Assembly (NCBI GenBank): GCA_910585755.1
Contig: CAJUFH010000069.1
Location: forward strand, 1-13,409
Source: an uncultured Muribaculaceae bacterium
GTDB taxonomy: Bacteria > Bacteroidota > Bacteroidia > Bacteroidales > Muribaculaceae
Reading direction: 5' to 3'
Length of the DNA stretch: 13,409 bases
Shown here: positions 6,038-12,424 of the stretch, piece after piece
Numbering within the stretch: the stretch's first letter is position 1
Layout of the letters: every line of letters begins with the position of its first letter
Made by a program: the position numbers and the translations under genes
The notes under the pieces: generated by a model
What the model saw: the letters and a program-made list of their open reading frames with translations, nothing else
Databases searched by the model: none
Told to the model about the DNA's origin: nothing

Positions 6038-6658
6038 TTACGCGGGATTGATAAGGTTGTCAATCTCCGTGGTGGTGATGGCGGTAACGTCCGCGGTGTT
6101 GAGCTTGCCCCCGAGGGCAGTCTCGATTCCGGCGATTTTCGCGACCTGGGTCTTCTCCGCGTCGGTGTAGTCGTTGGACGAGAGAACCTTGCCGGTAACC
6201 TTGTCGACCTTCTTGCCGAGTTCGGTGACGGTGTTGTCGGGCAGGTTCGCCACCTTGCCCTTGTCAGCCGCGGTGTAGTCGTTGGTCGAGAGACCCTTGC
6301 CGGTAACCTTGTCAACCTTACCGTCGAGAATCGCCTTGAGCTTGTCGTCGCTGGAAACGTCGGCCAGGAAGGCGAACACCTCGTTGAGCTTGTTGATGAT
6401 CTTGTCCCCGTCGGCGGTTCCGGCGCTGTTGATGACGGCTTCCAGCCCGTTGACCTTGGCCTGTAGCTGCGTCAGGGTGGAGTCGGAGGCGACGGTGGAG
6501 GGGTCGAAGTCCTTCAGGGTGTCGTACAGGCCGGAGAGGCGGGTTTTGAGTTCGGCGGTGAAGTCCTCGTGCGAGAGGCCCATGCCGTTGAAGCCGCGCT
6601 CGTAGAGCTTGGTGATGATGTACTCCAGGCCTGCGTAGTCTAAATACTTTGTTGCCAT
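6038..6658 (-). CDS. Tail-fibre-like protein with repeated VDKVTGKxLS unit
   Basis: A 206-residue protein with an N-terminal anchor-like start (MATKYLDYAGLEYIITKLYERG) shared with the downstream fibre gene. A helical middle region contains a likely coiled coil (LTQLQAKVNGLEAVI). Two tandem units of about 30 residues follow: VDKVTGKGLSTNDYTAADKGKVANL and VDKVTGKVLSSNDYTDAEKTQVAKI, a motif common in phage tail-fibre shafts. The end is short (IDNLINPA) and has no receptor-binding head, so it may be a shaft or adaptor for another appendage protein. The gene is bounded downstream by the perfect hairpin at 5997-6025 and upstream by a 35-nt gap to the next fibre gene. Function is inferred from the repeats and neighbours. 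Confidence 0.7.
   Translation of the reverse strand: MATKYLDYAGLEYIITKLYERGFNGMGLSHEDFTAELKTRLSGLYDTLKDFDPSTVASDSTLTQLQAKVNGLEAVINSAGTADGDKIINKLNEVFAFLADVSSDDKLKAILDGKVDKVTGKGLSTNDYTAADKGKVANLPDNTVTELGKKVDKVTGKVLSSNDYTDAEKTQVAKIAGIETALGGKLNTADVTAITTTEIDNLINPA
6165..6211 (-). repeat. Direct repeat copy 1 in fibre gene
   Basis: A 47-nt unit encoding the KVDKVTGKVLSSNDYT part of the fibre protein. It matches 6273-6319 at 44 of 47 positions by eye. The spacing of 108 nt is a multiple of three, so unit gain or loss by recombination would keep the frame. Confidence 0.85.
6273..6319 (-). repeat. Direct repeat copy 2 in fibre gene
   Basis: The partner of 6165-6211, encoding the KVDKVTGKGLSTNDYT unit. 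The three differences between copies are scattered. The high DNA identity suggests recent duplication or continued conversion between the two copies. Confidence 0.85.
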
Positions 6659-6693
6659 AACGTTAGAAATTAATGTTGGTTAATAAAAAGTGA

Positions 6694-8010
6694 TTATTTG
6701 AAAATGTCCTCAATGAGGGCGTTGATGTCGTCTTCGTCCAGGCGGTACTCTCCGGGAGGGGCTTCGACGGGGGTCTGCGCCACCCCGTCGTCAATGAGGT
6801 CGTCGAGCTGCGCCGTCGTCACCGGCTCGCCATCGGCGGGTCCCTCCGGCTCCGGCTCTTCCTCGAACAGCGCCTCGATGCGTTCCGACACGATCGCCCC
6901 GCAGCCGCACTCTCCGACCTCGCCGCCGGAGCCGCCCGTTCCGTCCTCCAGCGCCGTCACTCTGGCGGCGAGAGCATCGACTGCCGAGGCGTTGTCTTCC
7001 GACTGGTTGAGTGCGTCGAGCGCTATGCGCGCGGCGCTTTGCAGATTTGCTTGCAGGGTGTCAGCGTCGCTCCTCAGTTTGTTGGTCTTATAGACAAGGT
7101 CGCCAAGGCGGCTTTCGTGCCTCGCGAGGTCGGAGGAAATATCGGATATATCCCCCAACAGGCGCGGTCCGCCCTGTCCGTCCCAGGTATGGAATACCCC
7201 GGGCGTACCTGATGATACCAGCAGTATTCCCGGCACGTATTCCGACGATGCCCTCAGAGCGTTCTCTCCCGAACCGGCGGAGTTCCATGTCTGGTAATAA
7301 GCGGCAGTCTCGCCGGAGGTGATCCTCAGAAGGAATTTATTGGCGGTCGTGTCGAACACGACCGAGGTCAGTCCCTGGGCGTGGGCAGTCTGCAGTTGAA
7401 GCCTCCCCGGCCCCAGAGCTGCGGCGGCAACCCCCTCCACAGTCCCGGCAAAGTCGAGCACCGGGAGTTTCTGAATCCTGGCCCGCAGGGTGTCGATGGA
7501 TTTTTGGCAATTGGAAACGGCGCTCTCTATCTCAGCCATCTGCCCTGACGCGGCTCCTGCCTGTGTCTCCAGCTCCGCGATCTTCCCCGCAAGCTCCCCG
7601 TCGGCCGCGGCGCGGGCGGCCTGTTCGGAGTAAAAGCGCGCATCCACTTCCTCCCGTATCTCCTCTTCAACCTCTTTGATATAGTCGAAGCCGGAAATAT
7701 TCACTGCTGTTACCGCCGTGCCGGTATCATTCCATTTGCCCCCGAACGACCTGTAAAGCCTGAGCGGGAATCCTGTTCCCACCAACGCCCACCAGCCCGA
7801 GCGGGGCTGCGGATAACTCTCTCGCAAGTCATCGGGCGAGGCGAAAAGACCCTTTTGCGCCCCTTTGATATTCGGAGCGTCAAGCCAACCCTCGACCACG
7901 AGGTCGTGGCCTACACGCGTGCGGCCTTGTATGTTGACATCGCCTCCGACTGACACATTTCTGCCTACCGAGACATCACCGTCTATATGTTTCGTGGGAA
8001 TAGCGCTCAT
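6694..8010 (-). CDS. Large tail-fibre-like protein with bactofilin-like beta repeat and coiled coils
   Basis: A 438-residue protein. Residues about 8-45 form short alternating strands (GDVSVGRNVSVGGDVNIQG, then RVGHDLVVEGWLD) that look like one side of a beta-helix, as in polymer-forming proteins. Residues about 46-105 (IKGAQKGLFASPDDLRESYPQP, GWWALVGTGFPLRLYRSFGG) form a small globular unit I associate with Bacteroidales phage tail fibres. Heptad-rich segments near 120-180 and 290-355 suggest trimeric coiled coils around a middle beta domain (LDFAGTVEG to LLGDIS). The tail is acidic with a Gly/Cys stretch (GECGCG) and an acidic helix near the end (DDINALIEDIFK). The start overlaps the stop of the adaptor-like gene by ATGA, so the two are coupled. 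It is probably the main fibre or its adaptor; the receptor is unknown. Confidence 0.75.
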   Translation of the reverse strand: MSAIPTKHIDGDVSVGRNVSVGGDVNIQGRTRVGHDLVVEGWLDAPNIKGAQKGLFASPDDLRESYPQPRSGWWALVGTGFPLRLYRSFGGKWNDTGTAVTAVNISGFDYIKEVEEEIREEVDARFYSEQAARAAADGELAGKIAELETQAGAASGQMAEIESAVSNCQKSIDTLRARIQKLPVLDFAGTVEGVAAAALGPGRLQLQTAHAQGLTSVVFDTTANKFLLRITSGETAAYYQTWNSAGSGENALRASSEYVPGILLVSSGTPGVFHTWDGQGGPRLLGDISDISSDLARHESRLGDLVYKTNKLRSDADTLQANLQSAARIALDALNQSEDNASAVDALAARVTALEDGTGGSGGEVGECGCGAIVSERIEALFEEEPEPEGPADGEPVTTAQLDDLIDDGVAQTPVEAPPGEYRLDEDDINALIEDIFK

Positions 8011-8642
8011 TGTAATGCTGCCTTAGAAATTTCAGAGAGTGCCGATGCCTTTTCCGCGTCGCCCAACGTGAGTAGTACCAACGAAGCCGCCGAATAAATG
8101 ACGGCGGTATGACAGCGTTCGCATATGTCAATGCCCTCCTCGCTGTCAATCTTCGGATATGGCAGGTATTGCCCGCGGCGAACATACGCGTTCTCGCTCT
8201 TGCAGGAGTAGAACTCCAACACTTTTCCTTCCGGGCGTGTTGCTATGGCGCATACCGGCTTCTGCGAAGTACCGCGTAACGCCTTCACTCGCTGCCTCTG
8301 ATACTCATATTCTGGATCGGATGTGCTTATGGCCGTGTATACAGGCCGCTCCCAGTCGCTCATTTCAAACGCTATCAGGCGCATAAAGTCCTGTGGAAGC
8401 AGAACCCATCCGCTTTCAAGCTCGCCCCAGTACACCGCATCCCCGAAGTTATGACCCTCTTCCAGCAGATATGTCGGCGCATCGTTATGCACCCTGACGA
8501 CAGCTTCCAGTACCTTGCTTCTGACTATGTCGTCAAACGCGAGAGTGTCAACGTCGCCGGTGAGCAATAACTGCTCGCTCGTCATATTCTGGTCAAGGCA
8601 TACGCGAACGTCGCGCATGACATCGTGAATGTTATATACCAT
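8007..8642 (-). CDS. Putative head-tail adaptor / tail-tube (gp4/gp11-like) protein
   Basis: A 211-residue soluble protein, mostly helical. An N-terminal helix (IHDVMRDVRVCLDQN), a second helix (FDDIVRSKVLEAVVRVHNDAP), a central beta part (VYWGELESGWVLLPQDFMRLIAFEMSDWERPV) and a C-terminal helix (TAVIYSAASLVLLTLGDAEKASALSEI) follow the plan of small adaptor proteins that sit under the portal in podoviruses (P22 gp4 or T7 gp11 type), where the LPxDFMRL-like loop is common. The placement after capsid genes and before fibres agrees. No direct homologue can be named from sequence alone, so the role is inference. The upstream gene ends 11 nt before, and the downstream fibre gene overlaps by 4 nt. 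Confidence 0.55.
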   Translation of the reverse strand: MVYNIHDVMRDVRVCLDQNMTSEQLLLTGDVDTLAFDDIVRSKVLEAVVRVHNDAPTYLLEEGHNFGDAVYWGELESGWVLLPQDFMRLIAFEMSDWERPVYTAISTSDPEYEYQRQRVKALRGTSQKPVCAIATRPEGKVLEFYSCKSENAYVRRGQYLPYPKIDSEEGIDICERCHTAVIYSAASLVLLTLGDAEKASALSEISKAALQ

Positions 8643-8653
8643 AGCGTCTGAGG

Positions 8654-9253
8654 TTATTCTTCCTCCATAGCCTCGTCCTCGGCTTCACTGCCGTTGAGGG
8701 TGTCAAACTTGCCGCCTGTGAACTGAATGCCGTGCTCGGCTGCAATGCGCTGCGCAGTCTCGCAGTTGCGGACCTTATAAGAGGGAATGTTGAAATTCTC
8801 TTGCAGGTATGCCTGTGCGTCCGGCAAACAGGTGACCTCGACTTTCGTAAAACCGACGGTTGCGGTTTCCTCGGCCCGTGCTTCGGCTACCGGTTCCGGC
8901 TCGGCGGCTGTTTCGGCCTCCTCAATTACCGTTGTCGGTTGTTCGGCAAGCGGTGCGGCAGTCCCGGCCGCGGGTTCCGGCTCAGGTTGTGCCTTAGCCT
9001 TTTGTAAATTGGAAGTCTTAGGCTTGTCGGGTTTCCCGGTGCGGCGCAAAAGTATGATACGCCCCTCCCTGAAGTACGAACTTCGCTCAATCACTTTCTG
9101 AATGAACGGGTCGGAAGTGGTGTACTCGGCGGGGGTTACTCCGTAAGCTGTAAGAGCGCCCCCTGAGAAATGGACCCTTACGGTAGCTGAACCGGATTTA
9201 ATCTGTGCGACCCAATCAACAAGTCGGGGCGCTCCATATGTGATTTTTTCCAT
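8654..9253 (-). CDS. Capsid-region protein, two small domains joined by a Pro/Glu/Ala linker
   Basis: A 199-residue protein. Residues 1-70 form a compact domain (ITYGAPRLVDWVAQIKSG, VRVHFSGGALTAYG, then FIQKVIERSSYFREGRIILLRR). Residues about 85-130 are a low-complexity Ala/Glu/Pro linker (EPEPAAGTAAP, EAETAAEPEPVAEARAEET). Residues about 133-180 form a second small domain (VEVTCLPDAQAYLQENFNI, YKVRNCETAQRIAAEHGIQF). The tail is acidic. I do not recognise a named family. Its position directly after the major capsid gene and the flexible linker would suit a head decoration, head-completion or capsid-to-connector tether. The gap of 124 nt before it holds a large inverted repeat, so its expression may differ from that of the capsid gene. 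Confidence 0.6.
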   Translation of the reverse strand: MEKITYGAPRLVDWVAQIKSGSATVRVHFSGGALTAYGVTPAEYTTSDPFIQKVIERSSYFREGRIILLRRTGKPDKPKTSNLQKAKAQPEPEPAAGTAAPLAEQPTTVIEEAETAAEPEPVAEARAEETATVGFTKVEVTCLPDAQAYLQENFNIPSYKVRNCETAQRIAAEHGIQFTGGKFDTLNGSEAEDEAMEEE

Positions 9254-9283
9254 CGTGTTGTTGGGGTTTCATGACTTTAAATG

Positions 9284-9370
9284 GTGAAGAGTGAAGGGTG
9301 AAGAGGATTCTCCGTTTAACCGTTATCTCCACCCGGGCATAGCCCGGTTTTCACCCTTCACTTCTTTCAC
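9284..9370. repeat. Large inverted repeat just after major capsid gene
   Basis: GTGAAGGGTGAA (9291-9302) is the exact reverse complement of 9350-9361. Matching continues outward with one or two bulges (GTGAAGA at 9284-9290 against TTCTTTCAC at 9362-9370). Inside the loop a second hairpin forms: CCGGGC (9333-9338) with GCCCGG (9342-9347). On the minus strand neither stem is followed by a T-run, so simple termination is unlikely. As it begins only a few bases after the capsid stop codon, a role in mRNA 3'-end stability or processing that raises capsid yield is plausible. Confidence 0.7.
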
Positions 9371-9377
9371 TTCGACC

Positions 9378-10940
9378 TTAGCCGGCGATGATTTCTCCGG
9401 TGAACTCGCTCCACGTTACCGTCGTGGTCGCGGTTTCACCGCTTCCTGTCGTGGCAACCTTGGCCTGCCACATCTGGCCATTCTGCGCCGAGGCGTTGAT
9501 GCCAGGGCAGTCAACAGTCAGCAGGTAGACTCTGCCGTCCACGAGGTCGTCCCCTTTGGGTGCCTCAGCGCTGTCCCATATGGTGTAGGTAGTGGCTCCG
9601 GCGTTAGCCTTTTCCCCCTCTCCATCAATCCATATGTGGCATGCGCCCTTAAGAGCGAGGCCGTCCCACACGACGATACCCTTGCGGGTCGCTTCCTCTC
9701 CCTCTACGCGGTCGTTGAACTCATGCTGCTGCGAATACATGTAGTGTACGAGGCGGTCTTCGCCGATAAGCGCGCCGGAGTTGGACCAGCCCAGGGTGTC
9801 GAGTGTCGGCTCGCGCTTGATGTCGATGTCGCCGAATACGGTATGGATGCTCGTAACAGTCCAGCCGACGGGATTGGTTTTGGAGATTATCTGTATCTCC
9901 TTGTGTTTGCTGAAATCGATGCACTGAATCTCCTCAAGCAGGTTCTTACCTGCCAGGAGAAGGGCGGTCTTGGGAACATCCTCACCGGTGAAGTACATCT
10001 TGGCCAGCGCGATCAGTTTCTCATACGTCCAGCGGCCCGTGTGCTGAAGCTCGCGCTTGAACTGCCAGCGGATGCCCTCGGTGAAGTAGACCATCTGCTC
10101 GCCGAGTTTGGGCACCTTGACAGGGAACTTTCCCTTGTGCCCGGCCCACAGCGTGCGGTTGCCGGCGCGCTTGAAGTTGAGGATAGCCTGTTCCGCGATA
10201 AGGCTTTGGGTGAACGGGATATGCTTCTTCTGCGCCTCGAAGTAGTCGGAAACCACCTGGTTCATTCCTCGCTTCTGAAGATAAACGCGGGAGGGACGGG
10301 GCACGATGAGATCGGGATCGACTTCCTTCTGCGTCTCGTACATCGCGTTGGCGAGGAGCTTGATTTTGGACCCCGCGGGAATCACGGGAGTCGTGCAGAA
10401 CACATCGGTAGCGTTCGCTTTCGGGCCGTTGACGGCGCGCACCACGGGATTGTCTGTCGTGGAGTCGCGCCCGGTGACGAAAAGCATCAGGCTCTTCCCG
10501 GGGGTGACGGTCTGACCGTCTTCGGCGTAACCGTCTACGTCGGGAACGAGGAGTGTGTGGTAGTCGCGGGGAATGTTCTGATCGCTCGATACGAGCGGGA
10601 GGACGAACTGGGCCTTGGAACTCGCGGCCACTGCCGTATCCGTCGTGAGGGTGCTTCGCTGCTCGTCAATCATGTAATGCTCGACTTCCGGGCTGTTTAC
10701 TTTGACCTTCTTCGATTTGAGCATGAGCGACATCAGGGCGGTGTCCTCGCTTTGGAAACGGAACAGTTGGTCGTCAATGTCGGTTTCTACCAGGTTGCCG
10801 GGGGCGATGCCGCCGGTAGCGCCAGCCACACTGCTGACGGTCGTGGGGGTGCCAGGTGCCTGGGATTGTATCCCGGCTGAGCCTGGAGAGGTGGGAACTG
10901 CCGCTCCCGTACCTGCGATTACGGTTTCTTCTGCTGCCAT
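9378..10940 (-). CDS. Major capsid protein (HK97-fold expected)
   Basis: A 520-residue protein encoded directly downstream of the scaffold and the small N-arm-like ORF, with the terminases just beyond; size and context fit the major capsid protein. A flexible Gly/Ala/Thr/Pro N-arm (residues 1-54) is followed by DDQLFRFQSEDTALMSLMLKSKKVKVNSPEVEHYMIDE, a block I associate with capsid proteins of Bacteroidales phages. The middle has RVYLQKRGMNQVVSDYFEAQKK and the helical QSLIAEQAILNFKRAGNRTLW. LLLAGKNLLEEIQCIDFSKH, WTVTSIHTVFGDIDIKREPTLD and WSNSGALIGEDRLVHY look like the P- and A-domain strands. Residues after about 450 form a beta-rich add-on (YLLTVDCPG to TTTVTWSEFTGEIIAG). No protease gene or cleavable delta domain is seen. 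An antisense open frame across this gene is a shadow. Confidence 0.85.
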   Translation of the reverse strand: MAAEETVIAGTGAAVPTSPGSAGIQSQAPGTPTTVSSVAGATGGIAPGNLVETDIDDQLFRFQSEDTALMSLMLKSKKVKVNSPEVEHYMIDEQRSTLTTDTAVAASSKAQFVLPLVSSDQNIPRDYHTLLVPDVDGYAEDGQTVTPGKSLMLFVTGRDSTTDNPVVRAVNGPKANATDVFCTTPVIPAGSKIKLLANAMYETQKEVDPDLIVPRPSRVYLQKRGMNQVVSDYFEAQKKHIPFTQSLIAEQAILNFKRAGNRTLWAGHKGKFPVKVPKLGEQMVYFTEGIRWQFKRELQHTGRWTYEKLIALAKMYFTGEDVPKTALLLAGKNLLEEIQCIDFSKHKEIQIISKTNPVGWTVTSIHTVFGDIDIKREPTLDTLGWSNSGALIGEDRLVHYMYSQQHEFNDRVEGEEATRKGIVVWDGLALKGACHIWIDGEGEKANAGATTYTIWDSAEAPKGDDLVDGRVYLLTVDCPGINASAQNGQMWQAKVATTGSGETATTTVTWSEFTGEIIAG

Positions 10941-10972
10941 AGCGTTATTGAATTTGATTGTTAGTGTTTCTT

Positions 10973-11131
10973 TTATCTATCTGTTGATACGATGTTGCCC
11001 GGATTGATGCCGCCTGTAGCCGCCGCGAGATTACCAACCGTCGTGGCGCAACCCGGCAACTGGGTGGAGAGTCCGGCGCTTCCGGCCGCCGGGCGCGGGG
11101 GCTTATCAACAAACCGTATATGCTCTCCCAT
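10973..11131 (-). CDS. 52-residue ORF resembling the major capsid N-arm
   Basis: The ATG overlaps the scaffold stop by one base (TGATG), and the ORF ends with TAA 32 nt before the capsid start. The product begins MGEHIRFVDKPPRPAAGSAG. Its residues 17-51 align without gaps to capsid residues 20-54 with 22 of 35 identities, including GSAG, TTV, ATGGI and PGN. It stops exactly where the capsid protein enters its ordered DDQLF segment. Of the 22 identical residues, 12 use a different codon in the two genes, arguing for old divergence under protein-level constraint. It has no membrane segment or enzyme motif. Possible roles are a minor capsid or scaffold-binding peptide, or an assembly regulator; a decaying duplication is the alternative. 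No promoter is seen, so expression by coupled translation after the scaffold is likely. Confidence 0.6.
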   Translation of the reverse strand: MGEHIRFVDKPPRPAAGSAGLSTQLPGCATTVGNLAAATGGINPGNIVSTDR

Positions 11132-11871
11132 CAGCGTGCCCCGTCTGCCACATCGAAAATCGAATTTCTCTGACGCGAAGGCGCGGGTGCGTTATTCGCG
11201 CCGCCGAGAGCCGGAGTGCCGTCACCGCGTTTTGGCTTGCGAAGCTGTGCCTCAGCCCTCGCGTTCCTGCCACGTATTTCCCCCTCTTTACTGGCGGCGG
11301 CAATGTCCGCGTCATGATTGATGGCTTTGAGGGCCATATCGATTGTCTCCGGCTTGATGATACCGATGACAGCGTCGTTCGTGACTTCCTTGATCCAGTC
11401 GGCGGCCGCGTCTATCTGCTCGTCGGTAAGGCCCATCTCCCGCTGTTTCTGTTCGAGCATGGCGAGAGTGGCTTTCATGTTTTTCTGCCATTCCTCTTCC
11501 AGCCCTTTCTGTTTCGCCATACGGTCGACGTATTCCTTGTTGCTCGCGGCGAACTCGTCCACCTTGGCCGGGTCGTCAAGCATCTCTTTCACGCCGTCAA
11601 TCCCGATGCGGTTGATGAGCGACACCCACGGGTCTTTCCCCTGCGCCATGTCCGTTATGAACTGGGCGCTCCGAGGGTCGTTGGTGAACATGTCTGTCAG
11701 CTTGCGCTCCCGCTCCCGGTAACCCGACAACTGATTGTCATATTCGTCATAATCGTCATTGATTTGGCCGAACAGAGCCTCATCATCGGCATATTCCCGG
11801 TCGGGATATTTCTTTTTCAGTCGTTCGCCGAATTGGTCTCGTCTACTCTTAACTTGCTTATCCTCAGCCAT
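11131..11871 (-). CDS. Capsid scaffolding-like protein
   Basis: A 246-residue, highly charged, almost entirely helical protein with no cysteine. It opens with a basic region (KQVKSRRDQFGERLKKKYPD). An acidic middle (DDEALFGQINDDYDEYDNQL) is followed by long Glu/Lys/Met helices (GLEEEWQKNMKATLAMLEQKQREMG; DEQIDAAADWIKEVTND). It ends in a basic disordered tail (AQLRKPKRGDG) and a final RQRNSIFDVADGAR motif. This pattern, directly before the capsid gene, is typical of scaffolds, which bind the capsid N-arm or coat interior by a basic C-terminal element and leave before or during DNA packaging. The frame is open to 12039, but upstream residues lie over the promoter region, so the ATG at 11871 is chosen. 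It is the first gene of the leftward operon; the -7 element lies about 40 nt upstream. Confidence 0.75.
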   Translation of the reverse strand: MAEDKQVKSRRDQFGERLKKKYPDREYADDEALFGQINDDYDEYDNQLSGYRERERKLTDMFTNDPRSAQFITDMAQGKDPWVSLINRIGIDGVKEMLDDPAKVDEFAASNKEYVDRMAKQKGLEEEWQKNMKATLAMLEQKQREMGLTDEQIDAAADWIKEVTNDAVIGIIKPETIDMALKAINHDADIAAASKEGEIRGRNARAEAQLRKPKRGDGTPALGGANNAPAPSRQRNSIFDVADGAR

Positions 11872-11909
11872 AATTACAATTGGTGTTAGATGGGTGCGAT
11901 TATCGTAGG

Positions 11910-11917
11910 CAAAGTTA
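11910..11917 (-). promoter_or_regulatory. Bacteroides-type -7 promoter element for the leftward capsid operon
   Basis: Read on the minus strand this is TAACTTTG, an exact match to the Bacteroides -7 consensus TAnnTTTG. It lies about 39 nt upstream of the scaffold ATG, giving a leader of roughly 30 nt. No good -33 TTTG is present at the usual distance, so an activator or a phage-encoded factor may be needed. Confidence 0.65.
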
Positions 11918-11963
11918 AGGGGCTTTACGCTCTCGCCATCTTTATCTTTTGAGTCACCTATTG

Positions 11964-11971
11964 TATCTTTG
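11964..11971 (+). promoter_or_regulatory. Bacteroides-type -7 promoter element for the terminase operon
   Basis: TATCTTTG, followed by TATG, matches TAnnTTTG exactly. It lies 30 nt before the ATG at 12002, which fits a short leader and argues against the earlier TTG start inside the element. The nearest TTTG (11948-11951) is too close to be a canonical -33 box, so the upstream half is weak, like its divergent partner 47 nt away. Confidence 0.65.
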
Positions 11972-12001
11972 TATGAAGATAAAACATTAGTGCGTAGTGC
12001 G

Positions 12002-12424
12002 ATGAAGTCATTCGGGAGTGTGCTGGCCTTTACCCGCAAACGAAACGCGGCGTTGCTTAAGGCTTACAGGGAACAAATAACCTCCACGGGGTATATCCGA
12101 CTTAGCGAGATAGGAGAGCGGATTGTGAACTCGCCATCTCCTCGTTTCTGGGTATCGGAGGAACGGGCCGCGGTTGTGGTGTCCGCAATCATGCGGGGCA
12201 AACCGGTACTGGATTCCATGCGCCCGTCAAAGCGCGAGATGTTCGAGGAGATACACCGCCGTGTGGTCGCGTTGAAAGAGGCCCATCCCGACTGGCAACT
12301 CTGCCAGCTCGTCTCCGAGGTCGTTAATTCCCCGGCTCCAAAATTCTATATGGAAGCTTCGTCCGCTCTTGAGAGGCTGTTCAAAATCCGGAATGGTTGG
12401 TATGACAAAGGAAGAGGCAGGTAA
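12002..12424 (+). CDS. Probable terminase small subunit / DNA-binding protein
   Basis: A 140-residue basic helical protein, first gene of the rightward operon. It overlaps the large terminase start by 23 nt, the classical position for a small terminase that recognises phage DNA and loads the motor. It begins MKSFGSVLAFTRKRNAALLKAYREQI and contains two related halves: IGERIVNSPSPRFWVSEERAAVVVSAI near residues 36-62 and LVSEVVNSPAPKFYMEASSALERLFKI near residues 102-128. Both carry VNSP-x-P-(R/K)-F-(W/Y). I recall this family from Bacteroidales phage-like regions, without a proven function. The middle (RPSKREMFEEIHRRVVALKEAHPDW) is a basic helix pair that could bind DNA. An in-frame TTG at 11969 is rejected as start because it lies in the -7 promoter element. 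Confidence 0.65.
   Translation: MKSFGSVLAFTRKRNAALLKAYREQITSTGYIRLSEIGERIVNSPSPRFWVSEERAAVVVSAIMRGKPVLDSMRPSKREMFEEIHRRVVALKEAHPDWQLCQLVSEVVNSPAPKFYMEASSALERLFKIRNGWYDKGRGR

Noticed and set aside
9291..10880. A 529-residue open frame on the plus strand opposite the major capsid gene
   Set aside because: It is fully antisense to a well-supported gene, its protein has no recognisable domain order, and GC-rich genes with strong codon bias often leave such open shadows.
11314..11889. A 191-residue plus-strand open frame opposite the scaffold gene
   Set aside because: Antisense shadow running across the leader of the leftward operon; the scaffold reading has typical composition and context.
11872..12039. 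A 56-residue upstream extension of the scaffold frame
   Set aside because: It crosses both promoter elements and the start of the divergent gene; the ATG at 11871 gives the expected charged helical start.
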